Shown piece after piece: positions 61,163 through 64,000 of a stretch of DNA of 64,000 nucleotides. The position numbers and the translations under genes were made by a program. The stretch is from Pseudaestuariivita rosea (lineage in GTDB: Bacteria; Pseudomonadota; Alphaproteobacteria; Rhodobacterales; Rhodobacteraceae): the NCBI RefSeq assembly GCF_017592335.1, contig NZ_JACNMP010000005.1:1-64000 (forward strand), given 5' to 3'. The first letter of the stretch is position 1; every line of letters starts with the position of its first letter. The notes beneath the pieces are model-generated. The model worked only from the letters and a program-made list of their open reading frames with translations. It was not told the DNA's origin and did not search any database.

Positions 61163-62868
61163 CCAAGGCAGAGAAGAAAGCAAGGAAGTGGGTCAAGGCT
61201 GACGGGTCACCGATGCCCCCTGTCATGCCACCGCCTGCGCTGTCGGATAATCAACCTGACCTCTTTGGAAGCGGTCCCAATGCCGCAACTTTGACAGGCC
61301 TGAGAGACCGAGAGAGAGAGTTTTCAATTTTCGCGCCCGGCGGGGAATTGGCCGACGCGGCGCCTGCCGTGAAAGCTTTGCATTTTATGCATACCCTGGC
61401 AATCCCGGAAGGAGAGAACGCGGGCAAGCTGATCACCTTGGCGCCTTTCCAGCGCCAGTTCATCGAGGGCGCGATGGGTGACGGCATCGCCAACGCCGTC
61501 CTGAGCATCGGGCGCGGCAATGGCAAGTCTGCGATTACCGCCGGGTTGGCGCTTGGCGGTCTCTTGGGCGTTTGGGATCGTCAGCCCCGCCGGGAAATCA
61601 TTGCGGCCGCGAACACGCGTGAACAAGGGCAGATCATCTGGAACTTTGTGAAGGGTTTCGCAGCCAGCTTACCTCTGGAAATCCAGCGGCAGCTGCACTA
61701 CCGCCGCGCCCCGCGACTTGAGATTGAGTACGAGGGCGACGGCGGCCAGCACGTCTTGAGGGTCATCGCTTCGGATGCGAAATCCGCCCTGGGCGGGGCG
61801 CCCACCATGGCCATTCTGGACGAAAGGGGTCATTGGGCATTGGATCGCGGGGATGATCTGGAACACGCCCTGTTGTCCGGCCTGGGCAAGCGGGGTGGGC
61901 GCGCCTTCCTGATCAGCACCTCGGCTAGCAATGACACCCACCCGTTCTCAAAGTGGATCGATGATCAGATCCCCGGAACCTACGTCCAGGAACACCGCCC
62001 TGCGCCTGGTCTGCCCGCCGATGATCTCGAAAGCCTGCTGATCGCCAACCCGGGCGCCGAACATGGTATCGGCAATGCGCCAGATTGGCTGGAAGGCCAG
62101 GCCAAACGGGCTATCGCGCGCGGTGGCTCGGCTCTCTCGAGCTTCCGTTTGTACAACAGAAACGAACGTGTGTCCGGCGAAACGCGGGATCTTTTGATCA
62201 CCGTCGACGAGTGGCTCAGCTGCGAAACCGACACACTGCCACCCCGTGAGGGCGGTGTGGTCATCGGCATCGATCTGGGCGGCTCGGCCTCGATGTCAGC
62301 GGCAGCGTTTTACTGGCCCGAAACGGGCCGTCTTGAAGCATTGGCGACGTTTCCATCAAACCCCAGTCTTCTGGATCGTGGCCAGCGGGACGGTGTCGCA
62401 GGCCGCTACGTCGAAATGCGCGACCGGCGGGAATTGACCACACTCGGCGACCGGACCGTACCAATCGCACCATGGCTTATCGAGGTGATGCGCCATGTCG
62501 AAGGTGAACAGATCCTTTGTCTTATTGCAGATCGTTACAAAGAGGCCGAATTGGCCGAGGCCTATGCCAAGACAGGTATCAAATCGCCGCTTTTGTGGCG
62601 TGCTACAGTTTGGAAACAAAGCAATGAGGATTGTGAGCGTTTCCGCCGTGCTGTGTTCGATGGAAAAATCAAATCAAAGCCATCCTTGTTGCTGAGGTCG
62701 GCCTTTGCCGATGCTGTCTGCAAGCGCGATGATTCCAACAATCTCAAATTGGCCAAAGCGCGCAGCAAGGGCAGAATCGATGCAGTCCAAGCGGCCGTTA
62801 TCGCTGTCGCCCAGGGCGCGCGGATCGTGGCGCAATCAAAATCCAAAGCAAAGGTGTATTTCGCATGA
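61159..62868 (+). CDS. terminase large subunit, second element
   Basis: 569 residues from the ATG at 61159. Walker A SIGRGNGKSA, Walker B PTMAILDERGHW, and the nuclease Asp in VIGIDLGGSASMSAAAFYW. It is only distantly like the one at 33534, so the two elements are of different lineages. It packages DNA of the second element. Overlaps the neighbours by four bases on both sides. Confidence 0.92.
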   Translation: MTKAEKKARKWVKADGSPMPPVMPPPALSDNQPDLFGSGPNAATLTGLRDREREFSIFAPGGELADAAPAVKALHFMHTLAIPEGENAGKLITLAPFQRQFIEGAMGDGIANAVLSIGRGNGKSAITAGLALGGLLGVWDRQPRREIIAAANTREQGQIIWNFVKGFAASLPLEIQRQLHYRRAPRLEIEYEGDGGQHVLRVIASDAKSALGGAPTMAILDERGHWALDRGDDLEHALLSGLGKRGGRAFLISTSASNDTHPFSKWIDDQIPGTYVQEHRPAPGLPADDLESLLIANPGAEHGIGNAPDWLEGQAKRAIARGGSALSSFRLYNRNERVSGETRDLLITVDEWLSCETDTLPPREGGVVIGIDLGGSASMSAAAFYWPETGRLEALATFPSNPSLLDRGQRDGVAGRYVEMRDRRELTTLGDRTVPIAPWLIEVMRHVEGEQILCLIADRYKEAELAEAYAKTGIKSPLLWRATVWKQSNEDCERFRRAVFDGKIKSKPSLLLRSAFADAVCKRDDSNNLKLAKARSKGRIDAVQAAVIAVAQGARIVAQSKSKAKVYFA

Positions 62869-63212
62869 TCAGCGCAGGGCAGCTCAATCGTCGTATTCAG
62901 GTTCAAAGGGCAACCAGAATTCCTAATGGTGCGGGCGGTTTCACTCTCGAATGGAGCGATTACGGCGCGCCCATCTTTGCGATGCGGCGGGATGTGTCAG
63001 ATCGAGAGCTGTTTGAAGGCGGGCGTTTGGGAAGTGTTCTTATGACGCGCTTCACTGTTAGATCGACCGCTTTTACGAAGACAATCCGGCGCACGGATCG
63101 CATTGTTCACGAAGGGATGTTTTTCGGGATCGAGGGCATCAAGGAAGTGCCCCCTGGCAAAGCGTTTTTTGAAATCACCGCGCAGACCGGGCTTGCGGGG
63201 TTCAGCGAATGA
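62865..63212 (+). CDS. head-tail joining protein
   Basis: 115 residues. The SPP1 gp16 / Phage_H_T_join pattern: QLNRRIQVQRATRIPNGAGGFTLEWSDYG, later FTVRSTAFTKTIRRTDRIVHEG and FGIEGIKEVP. It stops up the portal after packaging. ATGA overlap with terminase and HNH genes. Confidence 0.88.
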   Translation: MISAGQLNRRIQVQRATRIPNGAGGFTLEWSDYGAPIFAMRRDVSDRELFEGGRLGSVLMTRFTVRSTAFTKTIRRTDRIVHEGMFFGIEGIKEVPPGKAFFEITAQTGLAGFSE

Positions 63213-63541
63213 GTATCCGGCAGACCCATCACCGCCATTCGAAAAAGGTCACGCGGGGCGCCCGTTGGACGGTCCTGCGCGCTGCCATTCTGGAGCGGGA
63301 TGGCTACCGTTGTAGGGAATGCGGCGCACGCGGGCGGTTGGAAGTGGATCACATCAAGCCAGTTCGGACGCACCCACAGCTGTCTTACGACCCCGATAAC
63401 CTACAGTCGCTTTGCCCGTCTTGTCACACCAAGAAAACCAGACTTGAATGCGGGCATCCCCCGCTTTCGCCACAGCGCCAGGCCTGGCGCGATCTGCTGC
63501 AAAAACCGCAGCCCAAACCCGTCGAGCAGAAAGGGAAATAA
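63209..63541 (+). CDS. HNH endonuclease, second element
   Basis: 110 residues. CRECGARGRLEVDHIKPVRTH with NLQSLCPSCHTKKTR is a full HNH site with two CxxC pairs. It is a different branch from the one at 35741. Such nucleases help the terminase in HK97-type phages and in capsid-forming satellites. Confidence 0.9.
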   Translation: MSIRQTHHRHSKKVTRGARWTVLRAAILERDGYRCRECGARGRLEVDHIKPVRTHPQLSYDPDNLQSLCPSCHTKKTRLECGHPPLSPQRQAWRDLLQKPQPKPVEQKGK

Positions 63542-63542
63542 T

Positions 63543-64000
63543 ATGCTTGAATCTGTCGTTATCACCCGTCGTCAGTCGGAAATTCGCCAGCAGCTGTCAG
63601 AACTGGCCGCCAAGCCGGAACCGACTGAGGATGAACTGCGCTCCATGGATGACATGGACCGCGAATATCGCACCAACGAAACCCGCTATCGCGCGGCCTT
63701 GATTGCCGAGGATGAAGAGCGCCAAGAGGCTGGGGCAGAACTCGAAACCCGCTCGGCGCAGGAATGGTCGGACATGCTGGCCGGTTTCGAAATGCGCCAG
63801 GTGGCCCTGGCCCTGGATGAGGGGCGGCAGCTGGACGGTCAGACGGCCGAGATCGTCACCGAGTTGCGCAGCGCCGGTGGATTCCGGGGTATCCCGGTGC
63901 CTTGGGAGGCGCTGGAATTGCGGGCGGGGGAAACCACGGCGCCAGGCACACCGAACCCGATCCAGACCCGGCCGATCATCGACCGCTTGTTCCCGCAGTC
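63543..64000 (+). CDS. major capsid protein, 5' part
   Basis: The first 152 codons; the gene runs past the window end. Residues 1-90 are a charged coiled coil (scaffold or delta domain: RQQLSELAAKPEPTEDELRSMDD, RYRAALIAEDEERQEAGAEL, in part). After that, LELRAGETTAPGTPNPIQTRPIIDRLFPQ looks like the start of an HK97-type capsid domain. No separate protease gene has been seen so far. Confidence 0.75.
   Translation, partial: MLESVVITRRQSEIRQQLSELAAKPEPTEDELRSMDDMDREYRTNETRYRAALIAEDEERQEAGAELETRSAQEWSDMLAGFEMRQVALALDEGRQLDGQTAEIVTELRSAGGFRGIPVPWEALELRAGETTAPGTPNPIQTRPIIDRLFPQ

Overview
The window comes from an alphaproteobacterium, most likely Rhodobacterales (Roseobacter group). This rests on the type of FtsW/MurG/MurC, the serC-serA pair with a serC-leader-like RNA, and phage tail genes that resemble those of rhodobacterial prophages and gene transfer agents. 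All family assignments were made by eye from translated sequence; no database search was possible.

Region 1 (1-43305) is a composite integrated element next to a tRNA-Gly(GCC) gene (43231-43305, minus strand). The 3' part of that tRNA is copied at 456-494 and, shorter, at 1161-1179. The intact tyrosine integrase (42072-43154) ends just before the tRNA. A near-identical integrase 3' end, cut off by an insertion sequence, stands before the copy at 456. This is the pattern of tandem integrations into one tRNA. The left part (1.5-14.8 kb) is cargo: a type VI secretion adaptor (DUF4123) with an effector whose C-terminus looks like a toxin tip; three paralogous small genes that are probably immunity genes, with remnants of a thermonuclease gene and of a second toxin between them; a complete type I restriction-modification operon with a PrrC/RloC-like ATPase between hsdS and hsdR; and a two-gene AT-rich envelope cluster of unknown function.

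The right part (14.9-43.2 kb) is a siphovirus-type prophage read mostly right to left. From 43 kb downward it has the integrase, small early genes, a divergent CI/Cro-like switch with TCCA-N7-TGGA operators, an early operon, HNH, small and large terminase, portal, S49 protease, capsid, connectors, tail tube, chaperones, tape measure, lambda M-L-K-I-J-like tail tip genes, a fibre, holin, endolysin and Rz/Rz1 spanins. A HicAB toxin-antitoxin pair sits in the opposite direction between tail genes K and I, and an orphan Xre/MbcA/ParS-type antitoxin-like gene sits in the lysis cassette.

Region 2 (43.4-59.6 kb) is chromosome: a YrbL-like kinase-fold protein, a CpdA-like phosphoesterase, a BaiN-type flavoprotein, ftsW-murG-murC (a piece of the division and cell wall cluster that stops after murC), an AT-rich gene with a possible caspase-like H/C pair, metR-metF, a PaaI thioesterase, a large membrane protein, a YdcZ-type transporter, and a serC-serA-phosphatase operon. 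Its intergenic regions hold several palindromes.

Region 3 (about 59.9 kb to the end) is the left part of a second phage-like element: connector, HTH protein, large terminase, head-tail joining protein, HNH nuclease and the start of a capsid gene. It may be a prophage or a capsid-carrying satellite; the window ends before this can be decided.
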